Made by a program: the position numbers and the translations under genes. Positions 26,511 through 33,912 of a DNA stretch of 64,000 nt are shown here, one piece after another. Position 1 is the stretch's first letter. Every line of letters begins with the position of its first letter. Location: NCBI RefSeq assembly GCF_021191695.1, contig NZ_JAIWPT010000008.1:62001-126000 (forward strand). Reading direction: 5' to 3'. The notes below the pieces were generated by a model. It was not told the DNA's origin, searched no databases, and saw only the letters and a program-made list of their open reading frames with translations. Source of the DNA: Proluteimonas luteida (GTDB taxonomy: Bacteria > Pseudomonadota > Gammaproteobacteria > Xanthomonadales > Xanthomonadaceae).

Positions 26511-27317
26511 ATGCAACTCACAGGCTTCGACGGAAAGACCGCCCTCGTGACCGGCGCCGGCGGCGGCATCGGCGCAGCGGTCGTCGCGCTGCTGCGCGAC
26601 AGCGGCGCGACGGTGGTCGCCACCGACCTGCAGGCGCCACATGCAACCGCCAGCAATCCGAGCCCCTCTCCCGCTGGCGGGAGAGGGGCAGGGGTGAGGG
26701 CCACTGCGCATCCCTTCGCCCTCGACGTCACCGATTCCACCGCGGTCGACGCGCTGGTCGCGCATATCGAATCGGAGATCGGCCCGATCGACATCGGCGT
26801 CAACGTCGCCGGCGTGCTGTCGACCACGACCGTGCTGGAGACCAGCGACGCCGAATGGCGCCGCACCTTCGCGGTCAATGCCGACGGCGTGTTTCATGTC
26901 TCGCGCGCGCTGGCCCGGGTGATGGCGCCGCGCCGGCGCGGCGCGATGGTCACCGTCGGCTCCAACGCCGCCGGCATCCCGCGCCACGCGATGGCCGCCT
27001 ACGCCGCGTCGAAGGCAGCGGCGACGATGTTCGTGCGTTGCCTGGGGCTGGAACTCGCACCGCTGGGCATCCGCTGCAACATCGTCGCGCCCGGCTCGAC
27101 CCGCACCCCGATGCAGACCGGCATGTGGACCGACGCCGACGGCGAACGCCGCACCATTGCCGGCACCCTGGAGACCTTCAAGAGCGGCATCCCGCTGGCG
27201 AAACTGGCCGAACCCGTGGACGTGGCCAATGCCGTGCTGTTCCTGCTGTCCGACCAGGCGGGCCACATCGCGATGAGCGACCTCTACGTCGACGGCGGCG
27301 CCACGCTGCGCGGGTGA
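26511..27317 (+). CDS. entA: 2,3-dihydro-2,3-dihydroxybenzoate dehydrogenase with repeat insertion
   Basis: 268 residues, a classical short-chain dehydrogenase: TGAGGGIG (14-21), NVAG (~107) and catalytic Tyr164/Lys168 in YAASK, ending YVDGGATL. It oxidises dihydro-DHB to 2,3-DHB with NAD+. It is about 20 residues longer than E. coli EntA (248 aa); the excess sits after beta-2 where SPSPAGGRGAGVRA (51-64) is encoded by a copy of the palindromic repeat, in frame. The insertion lies in the variable stretch after TDL, so the enzyme may stay active. Start is 46 bp after the entF stop; Shine-Dalgarno weak. Confidence 0.88.
   Translation: MQLTGFDGKTALVTGAGGGIGAAVVALLRDSGATVVATDLQAPHATASNPSPSPAGGRGAGVRATAHPFALDVTDSTAVDALVAHIESEIGPIDIGVNVAGVLSTTTVLETSDAEWRRTFAVNADGVFHVSRALARVMAPRRRGAMVTVGSNAAGIPRHAMAAYAASKAAATMFVRCLGLELAPLGIRCNIVAPGSTRTPMQTGMWTDADGERRTIAGTLETFKSGIPLAKLAEPVDVANAVLFLLSDQAGHIAMSDLYVDGGATLRG
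26663..26700 (+). repeat. 38-bp palindromic repeat, copy 2, inside entA
   Basis: CCCCTCTCCCGC-TG-GCGGGAGAGGGG followed by CAGGGGTGAGGG, read in frame within entA with no stop in the frame used. Three differences from copy 1. Confidence 0.9.
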
Positions 27318-27407
27318 GCATCCGATCCATTGCCCGAAGCCGGATGCGGAAGGCGCGTATCCGGATCCCCATGCCGGTCAGTGCCTCATTCCGCACGCAT
27401 GCTGGAA

Positions 27408-27457
27408 CCCGTCTCCCGCCTGTGCGGGAGAAGGTGGCGCGAAGCGCCGGATGAGGG
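27408..27457 (+). repeat. Variant copy of the CTCCCGC/GCGGGAG repeat
   Basis: CTCCCGCCTGTGCGGGAG followed by AAGGTGGCGCGAAGCGCCGGATGAGGGG, a second hairpin (GGCGC-GAA-GCGCC) being characteristic of this subfamily. Lies in the non-coding stretch after entA. Confidence 0.7.
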
Positions 27458-27482
27458 GTTCCGCGCGCCGCCCCGGACGCCG

Positions 27483-27510
27483 CGCACGTCGGCCGCGTGG
27501 GCCGACCTAC
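27483..27510. repeat. Half copy of the GTAGGTCGG repeat
   Basis: Its reverse complement reads GTAGGTCGGCCCACGCGGCC and on to GTGCG, matching the left half of the elements at 54025 and 55348. The other half is missing. Confidence 0.65.
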
Positions 27511-27557
27511 CCGGTCCGGGGAGGGGCGTCTTCCCCGGGCATCGGTGAACAACCAAA

Positions 27558-27586
27558 AAAACCGCCCTGCGTGACAGGACGGTTTT
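27558..27586 (-). terminator. Terminator of tRNA-Leu
   Basis: 12-bp stem (27575-27586 with 27558-27569, one G:U pair on the minus-strand transcript), 5-nt loop, followed by a run of U on that strand. It is 7 bp past the tRNA CCA end. Confidence 0.85.
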
Positions 27587-27592
27587 CTGGAC

Positions 27593-27679
27593 TGGTGCCG
27601 GAGGTGGGACTCGAACCCACACGCTTTTAAGGGCGGCGGATTTTGAGTCCGCTGCGTCTACCGATTCCGCCACTCCGGC
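27593..27679 (-). tRNA. tRNA-Leu (anticodon CAA)
   Basis: 87 nt with encoded CCA. Acceptor GCCGGAG pairs with CTCCGGC; D arm contains GGTAGACG; anticodon stem GCGGA/TCCGC with loop CTCAAAA gives CAA, reading UUG; long class II variable arm; T arm GTGGG-TTCGAGT-CCCAC. Terminator immediately follows. Confidence 0.95.
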
Positions 27680-27814
27680 GCGGACGCGGGAGTATAGCGG
27701 ATCGTCCGGAGCGCAGAGGACGGCCGTGGGCGCGGCGCGTCTTTGCGCAATCCGAACGTTTCACCGGGCATCATGCGCGGGCCGGCGGCTGGCCGGTCGC
27801 GCTGGAGGATGCAG

Positions 27815-28324
27815 ATGGGCAGGAACCGAGGGTGGGCGTCGCGGCGTGGCGTGGCGCAGGCGCGCGCGCTGCGGACATGCGCTGGCGCGCTGCTGCTGGT
27901 GGCGCTGGCCGCCTGTGCCGGCAGGCCCGGCCATGCCGTCGACGCGGTGCCGGTCTCCGAGCGCGAATTGCCGGCGGGCGAGTTCGTCGGCGTGCCATCC
28001 CAGCCCGACGGGCAGGTGGCGCTGGCCGAAGGCGTGTTCCGCGTGCACCTGAGCAACATCCGCTGCGTCCGGGCGCCGTGTCCCAACGGCTACATGGTGT
28101 CGAACGTCAAGGGTCGTGCCGAGGCCCTGCGCCCGGGCGTGCCGCAGCCGGTGTCGCGGATGCCTCAGGAGGTGCGCTTCGACGCCGCCACCGGCGGGGC
28201 GGTCGAGCCGGGACTGGTCGACAAGGCGCACATCGGCGAGGGCATCGTGGTCGAGGGGCGCGCCTGGCTGGTCGACGGCGGTTCGACGCTGCGGGTCGAG
28301 GTGGCGCGACTGCTGGAAGACTGA
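27815..28324 (+). CDS. Lipoprotein of unknown function
   Basis: 169 residues from the ATG at 27815, chosen for the GGAGG ending six bases upstream; the frame is open to an earlier ATG at 27743. A basic N-terminus, hydrophobic run ALLLVALAAC and Cys35 make a clear lipoprotein signal. The mature part has the segment FRVHLSNIRCVRAPCPNGY with two cysteines and a beta-rich C-terminal half (IVVEGRAWLVDGGSTLRVEV). I do not recognise the family. No operon partners: tRNA-Leu is divergent upstream and cysteine dioxygenase converges downstream. Confidence 0.65.
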   Translation: MGRNRGWASRRGVAQARALRTCAGALLLVALAACAGRPGHAVDAVPVSERELPAGEFVGVPSQPDGQVALAEGVFRVHLSNIRCVRAPCPNGYMVSNVKGRAEALRPGVPQPVSRMPQEVRFDAATGGAVEPGLVDKAHIGEGIVVEGRAWLVDGGSTLRVEVARLLED

Positions 28325-28346
28325 CGCGCGGCCGCCGCGCATTCCG

Positions 28347-28919
28347 TCAGTCGACTTCCAGCCGCCGCTCGACGCGCCGGTACCATTCGCCGTCGTCGGG
28401 CACGAACGTCGCGCAGCGGGCCAGTTCGGCCCGGTAGACGTGTACCGAGACCGCGATCGCATGCGGGCTGGGGTTGCGGATGGTGTGGTACTCGTGCGGC
28501 GGGATCAGGCTGCCCGCGCTGCCGGCGCCGGCCTGGACGCCACCGGCGGCGCGGAAGCGGAAACGCTCGTCCTGCCGGTCCAGCAGTTCGTACTGGGTGA
28601 TCTCCAGTTCGCCCGTCCATACGCCTTCCACGCACCATTGGCCGTCGTGGTCGTGCAGCGGCGTGCCCTGGTCCGGTCCCCAGGTCATCGCGATGATGCT
28701 GTAGCCATGGACCGGGCTGCGGTACAGCGCGCGGCGGGCGTAGTGGTCCTCGATGGGCTGGTGGACGCAGCCGGGCAGGCGCACGTCGGGATCGCGGATC
28801 AGCACGCACAGCGCGGCGCGCAGGGCGGCCGTGGTCGCCTGGTCGCTGCCCAGCCCGACCGCGGCGTCCACGGCGGCGATCAGCCTGTCGCGGCCCGGGA
28901 AGTCGACGTCATCGCTCAT
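28347..28919 (-). CDS. Cysteine dioxygenase type I family
   Basis: 190 residues, a cupin with metal ligands His89 and His91 in PLHDHDGQWC and His145 in EYHTIRN. Bacterial cysteine dioxygenases oxidise L-cysteine to cysteine sulfinate with Fe(II) and O2. Some relatives prefer 3-mercaptopropionate, so substrate choice is not settled. It stands 47 bp downstream of metX on the same strand, which fits sulfur amino acid metabolism. Confidence 0.85.
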   Translation of the reverse strand: MSDDVDFPGRDRLIAAVDAAVGLGSDQATTAALRAALCVLIRDPDVRLPGCVHQPIEDHYARRALYRSPVHGYSIIAMTWGPDQGTPLHDHDGQWCVEGVWTGELEITQYELLDRQDERFRFRAAGGVQAGAGSAGSLIPPHEYHTIRNPSPHAIAVSVHVYRAELARCATFVPDDGEWYRRVERRLEVD

Positions 28920-28966
28920 GCCCTCGAGTCTAGCCGGTGTGGTGCAACGGCGCGTCGCGACGCCGG

Positions 28967-30097
28967 TCAGCCGGCCGCGGAGGGATGGCCGGACAGGAAC
29001 CCATGGATCGCCGGGCCGAAGCGGCCGATGTCGACCAGGAACGCATCATGGCCCTGCGGCGATGCCAGCGGCAGGAAGTCCGCATCGACGCCACCGGCGC
29101 GCAGGCCCTCGGCGATCTGCTGCTGTTGCTGCAGCGGGAACAGGATGTCGGTCTGCACGCCGATCGCCAGCGCGCGCTCGAGGCGCAGCGAGGCCAGTCC
29201 GGCCTCGGTCGAATCGCCGCAGCTCTCGCCGATGTCGAACCAGTCCATCGATCGGCTGAGGTACAGGTAGCTGTTGGGGTCGAAGCGGCGCACGAAGCGG
29301 CGAGCATGGCCTTCGAGATAGCTCTCGACCTCGAACTCCAGGCCGAACGGGTCCTCGTCGTCGCGGCGGTCCGAGTCGAGCCGCACGCGGCCGAAGCGTC
29401 CGTCCCATTCCAGCGCCGAGCGGTAGGTGATGACGCCCAGCTTGCGCGCCATGCGCATGCCGCTTTCCGGGTAGTGGGCGTCGTCGTAGTCGCCCTGGTT
29501 CCACAGCGGGTCGAGCCGGATCGCCTCGCGCTGCAGCGAGCGGATCGCGATCGAGAACGGCAGCGCGCGCGCCGCGCCGCAGATGTTGATGTGGCTGCGC
29601 ACCAGGCCCGGATGGCGGGCGATCAGCGACAGCGCGGTCATGCCGCCCATCGAGTTGCCGATCAGGCAGGCCAGCGCGCGGATGCCGAGCGCGCGCACCA
29701 CGTGCGCGGCGGCGTCGGCGACGTCCTCGATCGACAGCTCCGGAAACCCGAGCCGGTAGAGGTCGCCGGTCGCCGGATCGACCGAGGCCGGCCCGGTCGA
29801 GCCCTTGCAGCTGCCCAGCGAGTTGACGCAGACCACGAACCAGCGGTCGGTATCGATCGCCTTGCCGGGGCCGAGCATGGCCTCCCACCAGCCGGGCGAC
29901 GGGTCGGCGGCGTGGCTGGCGGCATGCGCATCGGGCGACAGGCCGGTGACGATCAGGATCGCGTTGCCGGCGTCGGCATCCAGCGCGCCCCAGGTCTCGT
30001 AGGCGATGCGCGCGCCGTGCAGGGCGCCGCCGCGTTTCATCGGGAATGGCGACGGCAGGTCGACGAAGCGGCTGCCGGGGGGGATGAATTCGGTCAT
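28967..30097 (-). CDS. metX: MetX-like serine/homoserine O-acyltransferase
   Basis: 376 residues, alpha/beta hydrolase fold with nucleophile Ser149 in LIGNSMGGMTALS, aspartate in TDILFP and histidine in SPQGHDAF near the C-terminus. Family members acylate homoserine (acetyl or succinyl) for methionine synthesis; Xanthomonadaceae homologues have been reassigned as L-serine O-succinyltransferases for cysteine synthesis. Which applies here cannot be told without structural comparison. It pairs with cysteine dioxygenase downstream. Confidence 0.88.
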   Translation of the reverse strand: MTEFIPPGSRFVDLPSPFPMKRGGALHGARIAYETWGALDADAGNAILIVTGLSPDAHAASHAADPSPGWWEAMLGPGKAIDTDRWFVVCVNSLGSCKGSTGPASVDPATGDLYRLGFPELSIEDVADAAAHVVRALGIRALACLIGNSMGGMTALSLIARHPGLVRSHINICGAARALPFSIAIRSLQREAIRLDPLWNQGDYDDAHYPESGMRMARKLGVITYRSALEWDGRFGRVRLDSDRRDDEDPFGLEFEVESYLEGHARRFVRRFDPNSYLYLSRSMDWFDIGESCGDSTEAGLASLRLERALAIGVQTDILFPLQQQQQIAEGLRAGGVDADFLPLASPQGHDAFLVDIGRFGPAIHGFLSGHPSAAG

Positions 30098-30124
30098 CGC
30101 GCAAGTCTAGGCCAGCGCAGGTTT

Positions 30125-30202
30125 CCGTAGGGGCGGCTCCTGGCCGCGATGCCGTCCGGTCCGTGCGCGGGGAGGCGTCGCGCCCGGGGGCCGGACCTAC
30201 GG
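30125..30202. repeat. Palindromic repeat over the nth stop codon
   Basis: CCGTAGG (30125-30131) and CCTACGG (30196-30202) frame a GTAGGGGCGGCTCCTGGCCGCGA element. On the minus strand the right arm provides the TAG stop of nth, so the repeat forms the gene end. Confidence 0.6.
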
Positions 30203-30895
30203 CTGCGGTGGCGTGCCCGGCGTCTTGTCCGGGTAGCGGCACAGGTCGCGGATCACGCAGACAGGGCAGTCGGGCTTGCGCGCCTTGCAGACGTAGCGGC
30301 CATGCAGGATCAGCCAGTGGTGCGCGCCGAGCAGGAATTCCTCCGGCACCACCTGCAGCAGGCGGTCCTCGACCGCGCGCACGTCCTTGCCGGGCGCCAG
30401 GCCGGTGCGGTTGGCGACGCGGAAGATGTGCGTGTCGACCGCGATGGTCGGCTCGCCGAACACGGTGTTGAGCACCACGTTGGCGGTCTTGCGGCCGACG
30501 CCCGGCAGCGCTTCGAGCTCGGCGCGCGTGCGCGGCACCTCGCCGCCGTAGCGGTCGACGAGGATGCGGCAGGCCGCGATGACGTTCTTCGCCTTGGCGT
30601 TGAACAGGCCGATCGTCGAGATGTAGCGCTTGAGGCCGTCCTCGCCGAGGTCGAGGATCGCCTGCGGCGTGTTGGCGACCGGATAGAGCCGGCGCGTGGC
30701 CTTGTTGACGCCGACGTCGGTGGCCTGCGCCGACAGGATCACCGCGACCAGCAGCTCGAACGGTGTGCGGTATTCGAGTTCGGTGGTCGGATCCGGGTCG
30801 AGGTCGCGCAGCCGTACGAACATCTCGCGGATTTCCGCGCGCGTCATCGTGCGGCCGCGGCGCGCCGGCCGCGTCTTCGCCTGGTCCGCGCTCAT
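30197..30895 (-). CDS. nth: Endonuclease III
   Basis: 232 residues from ATG 30895, which overlaps the upstream stop as ATGA; an ATG at 30847 gives 216 residues starting exactly where E. coli Nth begins (MTRAEIREMF), so the extra 16-residue Lys/Arg-rich leader is uncertain. Helix-hairpin-helix LPGVGRKTANVV with the catalytic lysine, catalytic aspartate in VDTHIFRV, and the 4Fe-4S cluster motif C-x6-C-x2-C-x5-C (CKARKPDCPVCVIRDLC). A bifunctional DNA glycosylase/AP lyase for oxidised pyrimidines. Co-transcribed with the two genes upstream. Confidence 0.92.
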   Translation of the reverse strand: MSADQAKTRPARRGRTMTRAEIREMFVRLRDLDPDPTTELEYRTPFELLVAVILSAQATDVGVNKATRRLYPVANTPQAILDLGEDGLKRYISTIGLFNAKAKNVIAACRILVDRYGGEVPRTRAELEALPGVGRKTANVVLNTVFGEPTIAVDTHIFRVANRTGLAPGKDVRAVEDRLLQVVPEEFLLGAHHWLILHGRYVCKARKPDCPVCVIRDLCRYPDKTPGTPPQP

Positions 30896-31269
30896 CCGGG
30901 ACGATTGCCTGTCGCGCGCGCCTTGGCGCGGGCCAGGATCGCGGCCGCGGCGGCGGGCAGGGCCGGTTTCGCCGCGCTCGCGGTCGGCGGCGGTATCGTC
31001 CGGGACGCGGCGCGTTCGGCGGCGCGCCGGGCCAAGCGCGCGTTGCGCGCGCGGTAGCGGTCGCGCGCGTCCCAGGCGGCGCGCAGGCGCGCCCGCGTGG
31101 CGGCCAGCAGCGCGGCATCGGCGGCGGGCAAGGCGGCAGCCGCATTGTCCACGCCGTCGTCCATCAGGCCGGCATCGATCGCGGCGTCCACGTCGTCCGC
31201 GCGCAGCAGCGAGACCAGCTTGCGCAGGCGCGCGCTGTCGGCCATGTCCAGGGCGTGGCGCTCGGGCAT
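30892..31269 (-). CDS. Conserved small Ala/Arg-rich protein
   Basis: 125 residues without a recognised domain. The N-terminal half is acidic and helical (RLRKLVSLLRADDVDAAIDA), the C-terminal half basic and Ala/Arg-rich (ARNARLARRAAERAA), so nucleic-acid contact is conceivable but unproven. It fits tightly between enoyl-CoA hydratase (6 bp) and nth (ATGA overlap), which is the main evidence that it is a real gene. Confidence 0.6.
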   Translation of the reverse strand: MPERHALDMADSARLRKLVSLLRADDVDAAIDAGLMDDGVDNAAAALPAADAALLAATRARLRAAWDARDRYRARNARLARRAAERAASRTIPPPTASAAKPALPAAAAAILARAKARATGNRPG

Positions 31270-31275
31270 CGGCGG

Positions 31276-32058
31276 TCAGCGACCGGTGAACGCGGGCTTG
31301 CGCCGCGCGAGGAAGGCCGCCGTGCCCTCGCGCATGTCCTCGGTCGCGAACATCAGGCCGAACTGCGCCGACTCGTACTCGAGCCCTTCGCCGATCGCGC
31401 ATTCGCCGCCGATGTTGATGCAGTCGAGGATGCCGCGCAGCGCCAGCGGTGCGGCGTTCGCCAGCTGTCCGGCCAGCGCCATCGTCTCGGCTTCCAGATC
31501 CGCCGCCGGCACCACCCGGTTGACGATGCCCAGCGCCAGCGCGCGGGCCGCGTCGACCGGCGCGCCGGTCAGGCACAGCTCCAGCGCCGCCGCGCGTCCG
31601 GCCAGGCGCAGCAGGCGCTGGCTGCCGCCGAAGCCGGGGATCAGGCCGAGGTTGATCTCGGGCTGGCCGACCTTCGCGGTATCGGCGGCGATGCGCAGGT
31701 GGCAGCTCATCGCCAGTTCCAGCCCGCCGCCGAGCGCATAGCCGTTGACCATCGCGATCACCGGCTTGGGCAGGGTTTCCACGCGCCGCATCATGCGGGT
31801 GCCGCGCAGCGAGAAGTCGCGGCCCTCGGCCGGACGCAGTCCGGCCATCTCGGCGATGTCGGCGCCGGCGACGAAGGCCTTGGGGCCGGCGCCGGTCAGC
31901 ACGACGACGCGCACCGCGGGATCCGTCGCGGCGTCGTCGAAGGCCGCGTGCAGGGCATCGAGGGTGGCCGAGTCCAGCGCGTTCAGCTTGTCGGGGCGGT
32001 TGACGGTGATCACGCGGACCGCATCGCGGTCGGTCACCAGCAGGGGGGCGTCGGTCAT
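31276..32058 (-). CDS. Enoyl-CoA hydratase
   Basis: 260 residues of the crotonase fold. Both catalytic glutamates are in place: Glu114 in ALGGGLELAMSC and Glu134 in GQPEINLGLIPGFGG; the oxyanion-hole segment is AFVAGADIAEM. Hydration of trans-2-enoyl-CoA in fatty-acid or amino-acid breakdown is expected (FadB/PaaF-like). First gene of a three-gene minus-strand unit with the Ala/Arg-rich protein and nth. Confidence 0.88.
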   Translation of the reverse strand: MTDAPLLVTDRDAVRVITVNRPDKLNALDSATLDALHAAFDDAATDPAVRVVVLTGAGPKAFVAGADIAEMAGLRPAEGRDFSLRGTRMMRRVETLPKPVIAMVNGYALGGGLELAMSCHLRIAADTAKVGQPEINLGLIPGFGGSQRLLRLAGRAAALELCLTGAPVDAARALALGIVNRVVPAADLEAETMALAGQLANAAPLALRGILDCINIGGECAIGEGLEYESAQFGLMFATEDMREGTAAFLARRKPAFTGR

Positions 32059-32206
32059 CGTGGCTCCAGCGGGGTCCGGGCGCGGTTCGGGAACTTGCCG
32101 GGCGGCGCGCGGTCGGTAAAGGGGGCGTCAGTGGCGGTTAAGCGCCGCGGCCGCTATCCTAGCGTGTCTGGATGGGGCGGTTCGACCGCCCTTTATCGCG
32201 ACAGGC

Positions 32207-32230
32207 GATACCAAAACAGATACCAAAACA
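32207..32230 (+). repeat. Tandem 12-bp repeat before the FKBP-like gene
   Basis: GATACCAAAACA occurs twice back to back (32207-32218, 32219-32230), ending 24 bp before the ATG. In the transcript it would lie in the leader, so it could be an operator or a result of slippage. Confidence 0.8.
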
Positions 32231-32254
32231 TCTGACTCAGCGGAGATCCACCGA

Positions 32255-32947
32255 ATGAAGTTTCGTGTTATTGCGGCCGCCATCGCGGCCATCTCGTTCA
32301 GCGGCGCGGTGCTTGCGCAGCAGCAGGCGGCCCCGGCGGCGTCGGCGAACGACCGGACGACGCTGAGCTACGCGCTGGGTTTCGATCTGGGCAACCGCCT
32401 GGCCGAGACCGGCGAGTCGGTCGACGTCAACACCATCATCCGCGGCCTGCAGGATGGTCACAGCCGCAAGGATCCGGCCTACACCGCCGAGCAGATGGGC
32501 GAGGCCTACAACGGCTTCCAGCAGCGCATGCAGCAGAAGATCGTGGCCGAGCGCCGTGCCGCGCTGACCCAGAACGAAGGCCAGGCGGCGACGTTCCTCG
32601 CCGAGTACCGGGCGCGCGAAGGCGTGGTCTCGCTGCCCAGCGGCGTGATGTACCGCGTGGTCGAGGCGGGCTCGGGCGCCAAGCCGACCGCCAACAGCCA
32701 GGTCGAGATCGCCTACCAGGCGCTGATCGTGCCGGCCGGCATCGGCCTGAGCGCGGACGACAAGACCGCGCCGTTCCGCGTGTCCGAAGCGCCGATCGCC
32801 GGTCTGCGCGAGGTGCTGCCGCTGATCCCGCTCAATGGCGTCTACGAGATCGTGCTGCCGCCGGGCCAGTTCGCCAGCGGCGAGAACGCGCAGGAAATCG
32901 CCCGCCAGCCGGTCGGCGTGATGGTCAAGCTGCTCAGCGTCAACTGA
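32255..32947 (+). CDS. FKBP/Mip-like exported protein with degenerate isomerase domain
   Basis: 230 residues. Signal peptide (1-~21, AVLA/QQ), then an FKBP N-terminal dimerisation domain (LSYALGFDLGNRLAETG ... FQQRMQQKIVAER) and a shortened FKBP-like fold. Landmarks of active FKBPs (an aromatic VDYTG strand, FDSS loop, Trp in the pocket, GWTE/LQLM) are replaced by VEIAYQALIV and GLREVLPLIPLNG, so peptidyl-prolyl isomerase activity is doubtful and a periplasmic chaperone role more likely. GGAG lies nine bases before the ATG. Confidence 0.8.
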   Translation: MKFRVIAAAIAAISFSGAVLAQQQAAPAASANDRTTLSYALGFDLGNRLAETGESVDVNTIIRGLQDGHSRKDPAYTAEQMGEAYNGFQQRMQQKIVAERRAALTQNEGQAATFLAEYRAREGVVSLPSGVMYRVVEAGSGAKPTANSQVEIAYQALIVPAGIGLSADDKTAPFRVSEAPIAGLREVLPLIPLNGVYEIVLPPGQFASGENAQEIARQPVGVMVKLLSVN

Positions 32948-33093
32948 TCGCCGCAGCACCCGCCCGGGCCCGCTGACGGTCCACCGTTGTTCCTGCGCCG
33001 ACGTGCCCGTGCACGTCGGCGCAGTCGTTTGCGGTGGCCCGAATCTGCCGCTGACGCCGGCCGGACACTGCGATCCCCGGTAGAATCGCCGCC

Positions 33094-33279
33094 ATGGAAT
33101 CGTCCCCGCACGCCGTGCCGACCCCGTGCATCGGCGTGTGCACGCTCGACGCCTCCGGCCACTGCCACGGCTGCCTGCGCACCGCCGCGGAGATCGCCGA
33201 CTGGTTGCGCATGGGCGAGGCCGGACGCGCACACATGCTGGATGTCGTACTGCCCGCGCGCGAGGCCGCGCGGTCATGA
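33094..33279 (+). CDS. DUF1289 zinc-ribbon-like small protein
   Basis: 61 residues with PCIGVCTLDASGHCHGCLRT, the four-cysteine pattern of DUF1289 (YdhL-like), probably binding a metal; role unknown. TAGAAT ends seven bases before the ATG with no Shine-Dalgarno between, so the mRNA may be leaderless. Overlaps nudL by ATGA. Confidence 0.85.
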   Translation: MESSPHAVPTPCIGVCTLDASGHCHGCLRTAAEIADWLRMGEAGRAHMLDVVLPAREAARS

Positions 33280-33902
33280 ACGGTGCGCTCGCGGCCCGCG
33301 ACCTGCGGCGCGTGCTGCATCCGCTCGACGGCGCACCGACCGCGCGCGGCTGGAACGTCGACGAACTCGACGGGCTGCTCGCGCCGGGCGTCTCGCTGCG
33401 CGAGGCCGCGGTGCTGGTCGGGCTGGTCCAGCGCGAGGCCGGCCTGCATGCGCTGCTCACGCGCCGCACCGATACCCTGCGCCATCACGCCGGGCAGGTG
33501 AGCTTTCCCGGCGGCCGGGTCGAACCCGGCGACGGCGGCCCGCTGGCCGCCGCGCTGCGCGAGGCGCACGAGGAGATCGGCCTGCTGCCGGCGCAGTCGC
33601 AGCCGCTGGGCTATCTCGATCCCCTGGCCACGCTGACCGGTTTCCGGGTGGTGCCGGTGGTGGCGATGCTCGATCCCGGCTTCCGCCCCGTCCCCGAGCC
33701 CGGCGAGGTCGCGGAGGTGTTCGAGGCGCCGCTGGCGTTCCTGATGGCGCCGGAGAAGCTGCGCCGCGTGGACATCGAGTTCGGCGGCCGGATGCGCCAC
33801 GTGCTCGAGTACGACACCTGGGCCGACGCGCCCGCGAACCGCATCTGGGGCGTGACCGCGTCGATCCTGCTGAACCTGCGCCAGCATCTGGAGCGCCTGT
33901 GA
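33276..33902 (+). CDS. nudL: Nudix CoA pyrophosphatase, NudL type
   Basis: 208 residues. Family motif LRHHAGQVSFPGG (68-80) runs straight into the Nudix box GRVEPG...REAHEEIGL (80-103) with the metal-binding REAHEE. Members hydrolyse CoA and acyl-CoA to 3',5'-ADP and phosphopantetheine. Start at 33276 overlaps the DUF1289 stop. The sulfurtransferase gene follows after 10 bp. Confidence 0.9.
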   Translation: MNGALAARDLRRVLHPLDGAPTARGWNVDELDGLLAPGVSLREAAVLVGLVQREAGLHALLTRRTDTLRHHAGQVSFPGGRVEPGDGGPLAAALREAHEEIGLLPAQSQPLGYLDPLATLTGFRVVPVVAMLDPGFRPVPEPGEVAEVFEAPLAFLMAPEKLRRVDIEFGGRMRHVLEYDTWADAPANRIWGVTASILLNLRQHLERL

Positions 33903-33912
33903 GCATGCGCCC

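Noticed and set aside
21848..26878. A 1676-codon open frame on the minus strand
   Set aside because: Antisense to entB, the carrier protein, entF and entA, all with intact catalytic motifs. No domain is recognisable in its product.
26430..27457. Three similar palindromes suggesting a CRISPR array
   Set aside because: Spacing is irregular (about 195 and 707 bp), two copies are inside coding sequence, and no cas gene is near. They are dispersed palindromic repeats.
28967..30097. Firm naming of MetX as homoserine O-acetyltransferase
   Set aside because: Xanthomonad homologues have been shown to prefer serine and succinyl-CoA; the substrate residues could not be compared here, so only the family is given.
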